From contig NZ_CP046457.1 in NCBI RefSeq assembly GCF_009734445.1, forward strand, positions 2,164,001 through 2,228,000: 64,000 nt of DNA. Direction: 5' to 3'. Positions 51,302-61,233 of the stretch are shown here, piece by piece; position 1 is the first letter of the stretch, and every line of letters begins with the position of its first letter. The DNA is from Candidatus Syntrophocurvum alkaliphilum (GTDB taxonomy: Bacteria; Bacillota; Syntrophomonadia; Syntrophomonadales; Syntrophomonadaceae). The position numbers and the translations under genes were made by a program. The notes beneath the pieces were generated by a model, which saw only the letters and a program-made list of their open reading frames with translations, searched no databases and was not told the origin of the DNA.

Positions 51302-51390
51302 ACGTTTTGAAGTTTATTTTAAAAAACTTAGCAAAATATTTATAAACTTTTCCGGTAATAAGTATTATAATTATTTTAAAGGAGTGTATT

Positions 51391-52746
51391 ATGGGGAAAA
51401 CTAGTAATAAATATGTATGCAGTGAATGTGGATATGTAAATATAAAATGGCTAGGTAAATGTCCTAGCTGTAATAACTGGAATACTCTGCTTGAAGAAAA
51501 TGTGTCTAAAAAAAGTACAAATATAACAAAAAAAGTTGATGCAATCCCCTTAACTAATATAACCAATGAAGATGTTTTAAGAGTTGCTAGTGGAATTGGA
51601 GAACTTGACAGGGTCCTTGGTGGAGGGATTGTACCAGGTTCTTTAGTTTTAATTGGTGGTGATCCAGGCATAGGGAAATCAACAATATTATTGCAAGTTG
51701 CAGATTCCATTGGCAAACAAAATAAAAAAGTATTATATTTATCTGGAGAAGAAGCTCTTAAACAAATAAGATTAAGGTCGTTACGGCTTAATATTAACAA
51801 TAAAAACATATATTTATTAAATGAACAAAATATAGAATTACTAGAACTATACTTAGAAGATATAAATCCAGATCTAATTATTATAGATTCTATACAAACG
51901 GTATATTCTGAAAACATTTCCTCTATACCCGGGAGTGTATCGCAGCTTAGAGAATGTACTGCTAAAATAATGGAGATTGCAAAATCTCAAGAAAAAGCTT
52001 TTTTTGTAGTGGGGCATATTACAAAAGATGGTGTTATTGCAGGACCTAAAGTGTTAGAACATATGGTAGATGTAGTAATTTACTTTGAAGGTGAAAAAAA
52101 TTTCGCGTTTCGATTGTTAAGAGGAGTTAAGAATCGCTTTGGTTCAACAGATGAAATAGGATTAATGGAAATGAGAAGCCAAGGTTTAGTAGAAGTTGAA
52201 AATCCATCATATTTTTTTTTAAGTGATTCAGATAGTAATGCTAGTGGTACGTCAGTTGTTGCTAGCTTTGAAGGTAGCAGACCTCTTTTAATTGAAGCCC
52301 AAGCTTTAGTTACTCCTACAGGACAAGGATATCCTAGGCGCATGACTTCTGGAATTGATCAAAATAGGCTTGCTCTAATAATAGCAGTCTTAGAGAAGAG
52401 AGCAGGAATAAATTTGGCAATGTATGATGTATATATAAAAATTACGGGTGGAGTATTTTTAAAAGATCCATCTATTGATCTTGGGCTAGCGGCTGCTATT
52501 ATATCTAGTTATAGAGATGAACCATTATCACCAGGGACTGTTTTTATAGGAGAACTAGGGTTGTCAGGAGATATTCGATCTGTTCCTTCTGTTGAATTAA
52601 GATTAAAGGAAATACAAAAGCTAGGGTTTAATACTGTTGTAATGCCAATTTCATCTTCTTTAAATAAAGAGATTGAGAAAAAGCTTAATATAATACAAAT
52701 AAATAATATAGATGATTTAATACATAAAATTCTGGAGGGACAATAA
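51391..52746 (+). CDS. radA: DNA repair protein RadA (Sms)
   Basis: 451 residues. N-terminal C4 zinc finger (CSECGYVNIKWLGKCPSC), RecA-like core with GDPGIGKSTILL, the RadA-specific KNRFGSTDEIG, and a Lon-like C-terminal domain (INLAMYDVYIKITGG). A hexameric helicase in recombination. Overlaps disA by one base. Confidence 0.96.
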   Translation: MGKTSNKYVCSECGYVNIKWLGKCPSCNNWNTLLEENVSKKSTNITKKVDAIPLTNITNEDVLRVASGIGELDRVLGGGIVPGSLVLIGGDPGIGKSTILLQVADSIGKQNKKVLYLSGEEALKQIRLRSLRLNINNKNIYLLNEQNIELLELYLEDINPDLIIIDSIQTVYSENISSIPGSVSQLRECTAKIMEIAKSQEKAFFVVGHITKDGVIAGPKVLEHMVDVVIYFEGEKNFAFRLLRGVKNRFGSTDEIGLMEMRSQGLVEVENPSYFFLSDSDSNASGTSVVASFEGSRPLLIEAQALVTPTGQGYPRRMTSGIDQNRLALIIAVLEKRAGINLAMYDVYIKITGGVFLKDPSIDLGLAAAIISSYRDEPLSPGTVFIGELGLSGDIRSVPSVELRLKEIQKLGFNTVVMPISSSLNKEIEKKLNIIQINNIDDLIHKILEGQ

Positions 52747-53816
52747 TGGATGACATATATCGTTCCGAATTCCGTCAATTTTTACAAATGCTTGCCCCAG
52801 GTACTATATTTAGACTTGCAATAGAAAATATCTTACAAGCCAATACTGGAGGTCTCATAGTTGTAGGTGATTCACCAAAAGTGATGAAACTAGTAAGTGG
52901 TGGTTTTTATATAGACTGTGAGTTTTCCCCTGCGCGTCTTTATGAACTGGCAAAAATGGATGGGGCTCTTATAACCAATCGCGATGCATCGAGGATACTT
53001 ATTGCTAATGCTCAACTTGATCCTGATACTAATTTACCATCTAATGAAACAGGAATAAGACATCGCACAGCTGAAAGAGTAGCAAAACAAACTGATGAAT
53101 TGGTGGTTGCTGTTTCCCAACGTCGTAAAGTTGTTACATTATATCAAGGAAATAGTTCTTTCCGTCTTAGAGATGTCCCAACAATACTAGTAAAAGCAAA
53201 TCAAGCATTACAAACATTAGAAAAATACCGACATGTGTTGGGAAGGGAGCTTCAACGTTTAGGTGGACTTGAATTCGAAAATATGGTGACAATATCCGAG
53301 GTTTGCGAGATATTAAGACGTTCTATTAGGGTTCTTTTAATTGCTCAAGAAATAGAAAATTTTATTTTAGAACTAGGTTCAGAAGGCCGCTTGGTTAAAA
53401 TGCAACTAGATGAAATGATATCAAATGTTGAAGATGAAGCTTTATTTATTGTTCAAGATTACAATAATAATCCGGAAAAAGATGCTAGAGAATTGTTAGA
53501 TAATATGTTAAAAGCATTTGAAGAAGATGTATCTGATTCGGTATTTATAGCCAAAATATTACAAATAGGTAGTGCTAATAGTCATTTAGATAACCATGTT
53601 TCCCCTCGCGGATATAGAATGCTACAAAAGCTACCGCGTATTCCTTTACCTATTATTGAAAATCTTGTTAATCGTTTTAACTTACTGGCTGATATCTTAA
53701 ATGCTAGTATAGAAGAATTAGATGAAGTTGAGGGTATAGGAGAGGTTAGAGCTCGTTCAATAAAGAATGGATTAAAAAGAATGCGTGAACAATTATTACT
53801 AGAATATATGGGTTAA
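52746..53816 (+). CDS. disA: DNA-integrity scanning c-di-AMP synthase DisA
   Basis: 356 residues. N-terminal diadenylate cyclase domain with DGALI and the RHR motif (TGIRHRTAERV), a helical spine, and a C-terminal HhH DNA-binding domain (EELDEVEGIGEVRARSIKNG). Makes c-di-AMP while moving on DNA. Coupled with radA, whose product inhibits DisA in B. subtilis. Confidence 0.97.
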   Translation: MDDIYRSEFRQFLQMLAPGTIFRLAIENILQANTGGLIVVGDSPKVMKLVSGGFYIDCEFSPARLYELAKMDGALITNRDASRILIANAQLDPDTNLPSNETGIRHRTAERVAKQTDELVVAVSQRRKVVTLYQGNSSFRLRDVPTILVKANQALQTLEKYRHVLGRELQRLGGLEFENMVTISEVCEILRRSIRVLLIAQEIENFILELGSEGRLVKMQLDEMISNVEDEALFIVQDYNNNPEKDARELLDNMLKAFEEDVSDSVFIAKILQIGSANSHLDNHVSPRGYRMLQKLPRIPLPIIENLVNRFNLLADILNASIEELDEVEGIGEVRARSIKNGLKRMREQLLLEYMG

Positions 53817-53847
53817 AAAAACCGCTTCCTAAAAGAAGCGGTTTTTT
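53816..53847 (+). terminator. Terminator after disA
   Basis: AAACCGCTTC (53819-53828) pairs with GAAGCGGTTT (53835-53844), T-run after and A-run before, so it can also serve the convergent gene. Confidence 0.95.
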
Positions 53848-53857
53848 ATTTTATCTA

Positions 53858-54256
53858 CTAAGTCATATTATATACGCCTAAAGCAGAGGCTTTTTTGTAT
53901 TCTTTAATAAATACATCGTAGAGGCTTATATCAATTGCATTACAAAGTGCTGCTGAATAAAACACGAGCTTACCTAGCTCATTATAAATAACATCTTGAC
54001 AATTAGGGCATAAGTCACCTCTTAAGTGATTATCTAGGCAAGAACGAAGTTCAGTAATGGAACCAATATTTTCTGGTATTTGTAGCTTTTCAGCATGTAT
54101 TGATATACATCCACAATCTGTTACGGCTTTAGTTACAGCTCGGTTAACTCTACAGTTAGCCTCGGATAACTTGGATAGGACATCTAAGATACTGTGGTGA
54201 CGGATAAGTAAATCTGATACTACATTTTGAAATTCATCACATATAAGGTCTTTCAT
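53858..54256 (-). CDS. Conserved clostridial protein, possible all-alpha NTP-PPase-like
   Basis: 132 residues from ATG 54256. I do not recognise a named family. Visible: HHSILDVLSKLSEANCRVNRAVTKAVTDCGC, a CPNC pair, and a C-terminal helix pair ELGKLVFYSAALCNAIDISLYDVF that resembles the last helices of MazG-type pyrophosphatases (landmarks ELGKLVFY and SLYDVF). Cys residues (CGC, C, CPNC, C) could bind metal. The only plus-to-minus switch in the disA-yacL region. AAAGGAGG lies 12 bases before the start and can pair with CTCCT next to it. Confidence 0.65.
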   Translation of the reverse strand: MKDLICDEFQNVVSDLLIRHHSILDVLSKLSEANCRVNRAVTKAVTDCGCISIHAEKLQIPENIGSITELRSCLDNHLRGDLCPNCQDVIYNELGKLVFYSAALCNAIDISLYDVFIKEYKKASALGVYNMT

Positions 54257-54433
54257 AAAGAGGAGAAACCTCCTTTTTGCTATCAATTTATATTATTATA
54301 TCTTCTATTTTACTTCCTTGTCAATTCAACGAAAAAAACTCAAAAACTAACAGCCCCCATCTTTTGGGGTTGCGAAACAATTCACAACAGTATATTTTTG
54401 CCAAATCATTCCTATTATTTTTTCACAAACATG

Positions 54434-54439
54434 TATAAT
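54434..54439 (+). promoter_or_regulatory. Possible -10 box of the yacL-ispD group
   Basis: TATAAT 42 bases upstream of the yacL start; no good -35 box at the usual distance, so weak evidence. Confidence 0.35.
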
Positions 54440-54480
54440 ATTACCTTATGAAAACCACAATATATAGTGGAGGTGAAATT

Positions 54481-55590
54481 ATGCACAAAAAAGATAATTT
54501 TTCTAAAATACTATTTGTTAGTGCAATTATTTTTGGTATTTGGTCTGTCTATATTTTATCAATGTACTTAAATTTAGGTATAATTTGGCAGATGGTTCTT
54601 GGTATTTTATCTACTAGTCTCTTTTACATAACATTTGGTTGGTTGGGTAAGGTTATACGTTTAGGAATGAACAAATTTAATCAATTCATTGACAACATAT
54701 CTATTGAAGTAATGTTAGGAGGTACTAGTGGTTTATTAGTAGGGGTATTGGTAGGTTTATTAAGTAGCTATCCTCTATCAATGATTAGTGGAATAGGTGG
54801 TTTTCTTACATTTTGTACATTTTTGTTTTGTGGCTTTTTAGGTTTGAAATTAGGTGTTCGTAGAGCGCCGGAAGTTATAGGCTTGTTACCTATTAAGTCT
54901 AAAAAAATTGAACCAGATAAACCTCAAAGAACTAAGCATAAAGTTCTTGATACTAGTGCAATTATTGATGGGCGTATTTACGATGTTTGCTTAAGCAATT
55001 TCTTAGAAGGTGAATTAGTTGTACCGACATTTGTAATAGAGGAACTACAACATATTGCTGATTCTTCAGATAATATCAGAAGAAATAAAGGGCGAAGAGG
55101 ATTAGAGCTATTAGCTAAGATGCAAAAACATCCGGAAATAAAAATTAGGTTAATGGAAGGAAATGATATAGAAGAAAAAGAAGTTGATAAAAAACTAATT
55201 CGTCTATGCAAGCAAATTAATGGAAGTATTGTGACAAATGACTATAACTTAAACAAAGTTGCACAGTTACAAGGCATAAAAGTGTTAAATATAAATGAGC
55301 TAACTAATGCAGTTAAAGTTATAGTTTATCCTGGTGAAAACATGCAAATTAACATTATAAAAGAAGGCAAGGAAGTCGGGCAGGGTATTGGATACCTAGA
55401 AGATGGTACAATGGTTGTTGTAGAAGAAGCTCAAAGTGATATTGGTAAAGATTTAGAGGTAATTGTTACTAGTGTTTTTCAAACAGCAGCAGGTAGGATG
55501 ATTTTCACTCGAAAAATAAAAGAAGAAACAACTACAAAAGATGTAGATGTTGGTTTGCAGGACGTGCAAGAGGTGAATTTATATGGATAA
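54481..55590 (+). CDS. PIN/TRAM-domain membrane protein YacL
   Basis: 369 residues. Four N-terminal membrane helices, then a PIN nuclease-like domain with DTSAIIDGRIYDV, FVIEELQHIAD, and VTNDYNLNKVA, then a TRAM domain (VYPGENMQINIIKEGKEVGQGIGYLEDGTMVVVE; landmarks GQGIGYL and DGTMVVVE). ATG 54481 follows GGAGGTGA by six bases; the frame reaches back to 54448. Occupies the same position as in B. subtilis (disA-yacL-ispD). Presumed membrane-linked RNase, unproven. Confidence 0.9.
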   Translation: MHKKDNFSKILFVSAIIFGIWSVYILSMYLNLGIIWQMVLGILSTSLFYITFGWLGKVIRLGMNKFNQFIDNISIEVMLGGTSGLLVGVLVGLLSSYPLSMISGIGGFLTFCTFLFCGFLGLKLGVRRAPEVIGLLPIKSKKIEPDKPQRTKHKVLDTSAIIDGRIYDVCLSNFLEGELVVPTFVIEELQHIADSSDNIRRNKGRRGLELLAKMQKHPEIKIRLMEGNDIEEKEVDKKLIRLCKQINGSIVTNDYNLNKVAQLQGIKVLNINELTNAVKVIVYPGENMQINIIKEGKEVGQGIGYLEDGTMVVVEEAQSDIGKDLEVIVTSVFQTAAGRMIFTRKIKEETTTKDVDVGLQDVQEVNLYG

Positions 55591-56293
55591 AGACCTGGGG
55601 GTTGTTATTGCAGCCGCAGGCACAGGTACAAGAATGAAAAGCAGTATAAATAAGCAATACATGCAAATAAGTTCTCATCCTGTACTTTCATACACAATAG
55701 ATGTTTTTGATCAACTAGATATAGTTAAACAAATTATATTAGTAGTAAATCCAAATGATATTAATTATTGTAAAAAAGAGATAGTAGAAAAATACGGGTA
55801 TAAAAAAATTACTAATATTGTTGAAGGTGGCAAAGAAAGACATGACTCTGTTTGGAGTGGTCTTAATAAAATTTTTAAAAGTTTAAAAAAAGTGGCTGTG
55901 CATGACGGAGCACGGCCACTTTTAATGCCTAGTTTAATAGAGAAGCTTGTGTCTGAAGCTGATAAATGGGGAGCTGCAATTCCTTATACAAAACCTAAAG
56001 ATACACTTAAATCAATAGATGGTGATGGTTTTGTGAAAGAAACCTTAAACCGTGCAACTATCGCATCTATACAAACACCACAAGTGTTTAAGCTAGAACA
56101 AATAATTAAAGCATATGAAAAGGCTTATAAAAATAATTCTTTTGGCACAGATGATGCTAGTCTATATGAAAAATATATAGGTAGAGTAAAACTAGTAGAA
56201 TCTGACTATACCAATATAAAAATAACAACACCAGAGGACATACAATTAGCGGAATTATATTTAAAGAAAATAGACACAGACTTAACAGACTAA
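55583..56293 (+). CDS. ispD: 2-C-methyl-D-erythritol 4-phosphate cytidylyltransferase
   Basis: MEP pathway enzyme, 236 residues. CTP-binding N-terminus VVIAAAGTGTRMKSSINKQYM, VVEGGKERHDSVWSGL region, VHDGARPL, and IQTPQVF near residue 165. Overlaps yacL by eight bases. Separated from ispF by 322 bases that hold repeat A copy. Confidence 0.95.
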   Translation: MDKDLGVVIAAAGTGTRMKSSINKQYMQISSHPVLSYTIDVFDQLDIVKQIILVVNPNDINYCKKEIVEKYGYKKITNIVEGGKERHDSVWSGLNKIFKSLKKVAVHDGARPLLMPSLIEKLVSEADKWGAAIPYTKPKDTLKSIDGDGFVKETLNRATIASIQTPQVFKLEQIIKAYEKAYKNNSFGTDDASLYEKYIGRVKLVESDYTNIKITTPEDIQLAELYLKKIDTDLTD

Positions 56294-56362
56294 CATACAC
56301 CCTTCGGGTACTACTGATGCTCTTGTCGTCGTAATTATGGTTGCAGGCTTTTTATAATTTTT

Positions 56363-56577
56363 TGATTCTGCTGCAAAAGTAACTACAAAAAAACTTAAGG
56401 TTGAGCAAACATGTTTATCTAAGTCCTTAAATGGCAAGACGTGGTGAATGATTACGTCAAAGTATAAATAAAATTTCAAAGTACTAAGCTAATAGATATA
56501 AAGTCGATGAGTGGCGTGATAAACATGTTTGCTCAGCCGGTTTTATAGTCTAAGATTAGCTTTTCGCAGTGAAACCA
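56363..56577 (+). repeat. MITE-like structured repeat A, long form (most diverged)
   Basis: 215 bp between ispD and ispF. Both ends are clear; the interior has lost about 15 bases and has more substitutions than other long copies (GACGTGGTGAATGATTACG). No exact flanking duplication (TTTTT against AAATT). Its right end is followed by AAATTTAAAATTAAGAATT, similar to the ends of repeat B. Confidence 0.8.
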
Positions 56578-56615
56578 AAATTTAAAATTAAGAATTATCC
56601 GAAGGGGGAGAGATT

Positions 56616-57089
56616 ATGCGCATTGGGATTGGATATGATGTTCATAGATTAGTTGAAGGGAGAAAGCTTATTTTAGGTGGTGTTCAAATTCCTCATGAAA
56701 TGGGGTTATTAGGGCACTCCGATGCTGATGTTTTAATACATGCTATATGTGATGCACTGCTAGGGGCAGCAGCTTTAGGAGATATAGGTAAACATTTTCC
56801 TGATACCAATGAAGCTTATCGAGGAATTAGCAGTATTATTTTACTAAAACACGTTGAGCAGTTAATTAAAGATAAAGGATATAAAATAGCAAATATAGAT
56901 TGTACTATAGTAGCTCAAAAGCCAAAACTAGCTAATTATATTGATGAAATGCAAAAAAACATAACTCAAGCCCTTAACATAAAATCAGATCTAATAAACA
57001 TAAAGGCAACAACAACTGAAGAATTAGGATTTGAAGGAAAGCAGGAAGGTATTTCAGCTCAAGCAGCAGTATTGCTAAAATATAAGTGA
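56616..57089 (+). CDS. ispF: 2-C-methyl-D-erythritol 2,4-cyclodiphosphate synthase
   Basis: 157 residues. Zinc ligands Asp8 and His10 in [29 protein letters not shown], and the C-terminal [31 protein letters not shown] overlaps the start region. Usual length. Confidence 0.96.
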   Translation: MRIGIGYDVHRLVEGRKLILGGVQIPHEMGLLGHSDADVLIHAICDALLGAAALGDIGKHFPDTNEAYRGISSIILLKHVEQLIKDKGYKIANIDCTIVAQKPKLANYIDEMQKNITQALNIKSDLINIKATTTEELGFEGKQEGISAQAAVLLKYK

Positions 57090-57138
57090 TTATTTATATA
57101 CCATAGTAAAGATTTAAAAGAGGATAAGTTCAATCTGT

Positions 57139-57168
57139 TTGAAGATTAAAATAAATAAGTGTTATAAT
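57139..57168 (+). promoter_or_regulatory. Putative gltX promoter
   Basis: TTGAAG (57139-57144) and TATAAT (57163-57168) with 18 bases between. Confidence 0.55.
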
Positions 57169-57216
57169 AAACGGGTATATTAACCTGTATTGCATCATTT
57201 AGGGAGGGAACAAATA

Positions 57217-58656
57217 TTGTTCGAATATAGAGTAAGATTTGCACCAAGTCCGACTGGACCACTACATATAGGTGGAGCGAGATCAGCATTATTCAACTAC
57301 CTATTTGCTAGAAACCTTAATGGTAAACTAATAATACGCATTGAAGATACTGATTTAGAAAGATCTAAAAAGGAATATGAGGATGAGATAATTCAATCAC
57401 TAAAATGGTTAGGTTTATCTTGGGATGAAGGTATAGATGTGGGAGGAGACTATGGCCCATATCGCCAGACAGACCGCTTAGAAATCTATAAACAATATAC
57501 AGAAAAACTTATCTCAGACGGTAAAGCGTATCCGTGTTTTTGTACTCAAGAGGAGTTAGAACAAGAGAGGCAATCAATGCTAGAATCTGGTCATGTAAAA
57601 TATTCTAGGAAATGCTTAAACCTCACACCACAAGAGCGCGAAGAAAAAATAAAACAAGGTATAAAGCCTAGTATAAGACTAAGGGTGCCTGAAAACAGGG
57701 TTTTTGCTGTAGAAGATTTAGTTAGGGGCGAGGTCACCTTTGATAGTAATGAAATTGGAGACTTTATAATAGTTAAATCAGATGGAATTCCTACATATAA
57801 CTTTGCAGTTGTTATTGACGATATGCTAATGAAAATTACACATATTATTAGGGCAGAAGAGCACTTATCAAATACGCCTAGACAACTGATGGTTTATGAT
57901 GCTTTGGGAGCTAAATCACCAGCTTTTGCTCATATTTCTTTAATACTAGGTGAAGATAAACAAAAAATGAGTAAAAGACATGGAGCTACTTCGCTTATTC
58001 AATACCGAGAAGAAGGCTATTTGCCAGAGGCTTTATTTAACTTTTTAGCTTTGTTAGGTTGGTCACCTTTAGGCGAAGAAGAAATATTAACCCAAGACGA
58101 AATAATATCAGGTTTTAATCTCAATAGAGTATCTAAAAGCCCAGCAATTTTTAATATGGAAAAACTAAACTGGTTAAACCAGCAGTACATAAAAAGCAAA
58201 AGCAATGAAGAACTATTGCCATTGTTAAAACCTTATCTTGAAAACAGTAAATACCAAGAAAGTGTTAATAAACTTGATAATAATTCAATTACCTTACTTA
58301 TAGATGCACTAAAAGATTACTTAGTATGTTTAAGTGATATAACTACTCATGCCGGTATTGTTTTTGATGACATTGATTATACTGATGATGCTTTAGAGGT
58401 TCTAAATGGAGATGATGTTAAACTTGTCTTACAAGCCTTTAAGGAAAACTATTCTGAACCTAGTACTGTTGATGAAGTAGCTAAGTACTTAAAAAGTATA
58501 GTAAAACAAACGAAACTAAAGCCGAAAAATGTATTTATGCCTATAAGATGTGCACTGACAGGGAAAACAAAAGGACCAGACCTTCCTTATCTTATACTAA
58601 TTTGGGGCACAGAAGAGACCTTAAGAAGGATAGATAATACTTTAATGAAAATTTAG
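57217..58656 (+). CDS. gltX: Glutamyl-tRNA synthetase
   Basis: 479 residues. Class I signatures [16 protein letters not shown] (HIGH form HIGG) and [11 protein letters not shown] (KMSK). A CFCTQEEL motif is present where zinc-binding forms have more cysteines. TTG 57217 follows AGGGAGGG by eight bases; upstream frame to 57190 lacks a ribosome binding site. Non-discriminating or discriminating activity toward tRNA-Gln cannot be decided. Confidence 0.96.
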   Translation: MFEYRVRFAPSPTGPLHIGGARSALFNYLFARNLNGKLIIRIEDTDLERSKKEYEDEIIQSLKWLGLSWDEGIDVGGDYGPYRQTDRLEIYKQYTEKLISDGKAYPCFCTQEELEQERQSMLESGHVKYSRKCLNLTPQEREEKIKQGIKPSIRLRVPENRVFAVEDLVRGEVTFDSNEIGDFIIVKSDGIPTYNFAVVIDDMLMKITHIIRAEEHLSNTPRQLMVYDALGAKSPAFAHISLILGEDKQKMSKRHGATSLIQYREEGYLPEALFNFLALLGWSPLGEEEILTQDEIISGFNLNRVSKSPAIFNMEKLNWLNQQYIKSKSNEELLPLLKPYLENSKYQESVNKLDNNSITLLIDALKDYLVCLSDITTHAGIVFDDIDYTDDALEVLNGDDVKLVLQAFKENYSEPSTVDEVAKYLKSIVKQTKLKPKNVFMPIRCALTGKTKGPDLPYLILIWGTEETLRRIDNTLMKI

Positions 58657-58663
58657 GATATAG

Positions 58664-58693
58664 TTGACACATTATTATATAGGTGCATATAAT
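58664..58693 (+). promoter_or_regulatory. Consensus sigma-A promoter of the cysE T-box operon
   Basis: TTGACA (58664-58669) and TATAAT (58688-58693), 18-base spacer. Begins seven bases after the gltX stop; the transcript would begin near 58700. Confidence 0.85.
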
Positions 58694-58699
58694 AAGAAC

Positions 58700-58955
58700 A
58701 AATTCTAATATAAAAATGCTGAGAATAGGAGAAGTAAGCGCCGATCGCTAACAGAGAGAAAAGGTCACCGGCTGAAAGCCTTTTTAAGTATGAAGTCGCT
58801 GAAAATGCGCCTAGGAGCAGATGTGCTGAAAATAGTAGGCATATTCGGTTGAGAAGCCGTTATTAATGATAAAGCAGGAATGTATTAAATACATTCAAGC
58901 AGAGTGGAACCGCGGAAGTACCCTTTCGTCTCTGAAGAGGCGAAGGGTTTTTTAT
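58700..58955 (+). promoter_or_regulatory. T-box riboswitch, probably sensing tRNA-Cys
   Basis: Stem I features: AGGAGAAGTA near 58727, AGAGAG near 58752, GGCTGAAAGCC near 58770, and a specifier candidate TGC (Cys codon) at 58806-58808 in GAAAATGCGCC. The T-box is TGGAACCGCGG at 58904-58914. The first four bases, TGGA, would pair with UCCA, matching the U discriminator of tRNA-Cys. A terminator stem CCCTTTCG/CGAAGGG with a T-run is at 58921-58953. Uncharged tRNA-Cys would switch on cysE and cysS. Confidence 0.92.
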
Positions 58956-58976
58956 ATTTATATAGGAGGGATCCTG

Positions 58977-59702
58977 ATGTTTTCAACCTTAAGAAGGGAA
59001 ATTGATGTGATTTTCGAAAGAGATCCGGCTGTGAGAAGTATTTGGGAAGTAATATTTTGCTACCCTGGGTTTCATGCTATTATCTTTCATCGCATAGCTC
59101 ATTTTTTCTATAGAAGAAACCTATTTTTTATTGCTAGATTTATTTCGCATATTAACCGCTTTTTAACTGGGATCGAGATACATCCAGGGGCAAGAATAGG
59201 TAAGGGTTTATTTATTGACCATGGGAGTGGAATAGTAATTGGAGAAACTAGTGAAATAGGTGATAATGTCACCTTGTATCAAGGAGTTACCTTAGGGGGT
59301 ACAGGAAAAGATAAAGGAAAACGTCACCCAACTATTGGTAACAATGTTACAATAAGTGCAGGAGCTAAGGTATTAGGATCTTTTACTGTGGGAGATAATG
59401 TTAAAGTAGGTGCAGGATCTGTAGTATTAAAGAGTGTTCCGCCTAATTCAACAATAGTTGGTGTTCCGGGCAGGATGGTAGTTAGGGATGGAGCTAAGTT
59501 AGAAGATGATAAAATTGAAGTTGACCTAGAACATCATATGCTTCCCGATCCTATAGCTGATACTTTAACAGCGATGCAGGAAAGAATAGAACAGCTTGAG
59601 GAAAAAATTCAGCAATACGAAAACCAGGAGGGTGAAGAAAATGCAAGTATACAATACGTTAAACGGAAGAAAAGAAAAGCTACAAACATTGAATCCGCAT
59701 GA
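58977..59702 (+). CDS. cysE: Serine O-acetyltransferase
   Basis: First step of cysteine synthesis from serine. 241 residues, slightly longer than the B. subtilis enzyme owing to a charged tail. N-terminal helices, then left-handed beta-helix hexapeptide repeats; catalytic His in [13 protein letters not shown], and [15 protein letters not shown] loop. ATG 58977 after AGGAGGG; the open frame reaches back into the T-box. The last 62 bases overlap the start of cysS. Confidence 0.95.
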   Translation: MFSTLRREIDVIFERDPAVRSIWEVIFCYPGFHAIIFHRIAHFFYRRNLFFIARFISHINRFLTGIEIHPGARIGKGLFIDHGSGIVIGETSEIGDNVTLYQGVTLGGTGKDKGKRHPTIGNNVTISAGAKVLGSFTVGDNVKVGAGSVVLKSVPPNSTIVGVPGRMVVRDGAKLEDDKIEVDLEHHMLPDPIADTLTAMQERIEQLEEKIQQYENQEGEENASIQYVKRKKRKATNIESA

Positions 59703-61233
59703 GGTTAAGATGTATGTGTGTGGCCCAACTACCTACAATTACATCCATTTAGGTAATGCTAGACCACTAGTAGTATTTGATACATTACGCCGTTATCTTG
59801 AGTATAAAGGAAAAAATGTAACTTATATACAAAACTTTACGGATGTAGATGATAAAATTTTAAATCGAGCAAATGAGGAAGGTGCAGAACCATTAACATT
59901 AGCCGAGGTATATATTGATGAATATTTCAAAGATGCTGATGCTCTTGGAATAAAAAGAGCTAACTATCATCCGCGTGTAAGTGATCATATAGAAGACATT
60001 GTTGAAGCTATAAGTAAGTTAATAGAAAAAAACTATGCTTATGAAATAGATGGAGATGTGTACTTTAGAGTAAAAAACTTTAAAGAATATGGAAAATTAT
60101 CTGGTCGAACATTAGATGAAATGATGGCTGGTACTCGGGTTGAAGTAGATGAACGTAAAGAAGAAACCTTTGATTTTGCACTTTGGAAAAAAGCAAAAGC
60201 AGATGAGCTTTCATGGAATAGTCCTTGGGGGAAAGGTAGACCTGGTTGGCATATAGAGTGCTCAGTTATGGCAGCTAAATATTTGGGTGAAACATTTGAT
60301 ATACATGGTGGAGGTAGTGACTTGATTTTTCCTCATCATGAAAACGAAATTGCTCAATCAGAAGCATTAACTGGAAAACCCTTTGTTAATTATTGGATGC
60401 ACAATGGGTTTATCACTGTTAATAAAGAAAAAATGTCTAAATCTTTAGGTAACTTCTTTATTTTAAGAGAAATATTAGATAAATATCCAGCTGATGTTGT
60501 AAGGTTTTATCTTATTTCAACCCATTATCGTAGCCCATTAGATTTTGATGATGGAAAACTTGAAGAAGCACGCAAGGCTTTAAATAGGCTTAAAACAACC
60601 ATAACATTACTTGATGAATTTGTTAATGATGATATATCGGGAAATACAGAACTAGACGAAGAGTCCAAAGCATTCATACAAGAAGTAGAAGGATTAAAAG
60701 ACAATTTTATAAATGCAATGGATGATGATCTGAATACTGCTAAAGCTCTAGGTTATTTATTTGAAATGTCTCACTCTATAAATAGCTTTATTGCTAAGGC
60801 TGATAAAAATGACAAATCAAAGCAAAGTGTAGCTAAAAAAGCTTATATAACTTATACAGAGATGGGTAGTGTTTTAAATATATTTATAAAAAGTGAAAAA
60901 ACTGATTCTAATATAGATTCAATAATAGAGGTTCTACTAGACTTAAGACAATTAGCTCGCAAAGAAAAAGATTATGCGTTATCTGATTCAATAAGAGATT
61001 TTCTCTCTCAAAATGGAGTGAAAATAGAAGACACTTCAGAAAAAACTAGATTTCGCTTGGAAGAAAACATTAACGAACAGGATATTTTGGATTATGTTGT
61101 TAACTTAAGAACAGAGTTTAAGCAAAAAAAGCAGTACCAAATGGCAGATTTCATTAGGGAAGGTCTAAAAGAAAAAGGTTTAATAATAGAGGATACCCGG
61201 GAAGGAGTTAGAATTAAACTTGCTAATTTATGA
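59641..61233 (+). CDS. cysS: Cysteinyl-tRNA synthetase with duplicated C-terminal module
   Basis: 530 residues; ordinary CysS is about 465. Class I signatures: zinc Cys in [25 protein letters not shown] and [11 protein letters not shown], and KMSKSLGN. The last 120 residues contain two copies of the anticodon-binding tail module: [20 protein letters not shown]...GVKIEDT and [20 protein letters not shown]...GLIIEDT, each followed by a basic Arg-rich strand. ATG 59641 follows AGGAGGGTGA. Overlap with cysE fits coupling under the T-box. Confidence 0.95.
   Translation: MQVYNTLNGRKEKLQTLNPHEVKMYVCGPTTYNYIHLGNARPLVVFDTLRRYLEYKGKNVTYIQNFTDVDDKILNRANEEGAEPLTLAEVYIDEYFKDADALGIKRANYHPRVSDHIEDIVEAISKLIEKNYAYEIDGDVYFRVKNFKEYGKLSGRTLDEMMAGTRVEVDERKEETFDFALWKKAKADELSWNSPWGKGRPGWHIECSVMAAKYLGETFDIHGGGSDLIFPHHENEIAQSEALTGKPFVNYWMHNGFITVNKEKMSKSLGNFFILREILDKYPADVVRFYLISTHYRSPLDFDDGKLEEARKALNRLKTTITLLDEFVNDDISGNTELDEESKAFIQEVEGLKDNFINAMDDDLNTAKALGYLFEMSHSINSFIAKADKNDKSKQSVAKKAYITYTEMGSVLNIFIKSEKTDSNIDSIIEVLLDLRQLARKEKDYALSDSIRDFLSQNGVKIEDTSEKTRFRLEENINEQDILDYVVNLRTEFKQKKQYQMADFIREGLKEKGLIIEDTREGVRIKLANL

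Noticed and set aside
54347-54372. CCCC/GGGG hairpin upstream of yacL as terminator
   Set aside because: Four-base stem and no T-run on either side.
59596-59640. Longer CysS N-terminus from 59596
   Set aside because: AGGAGGGTGA sits immediately before ATG 59641 and the class I core begins soon after; the extension is CysE coding sequence in another frame.
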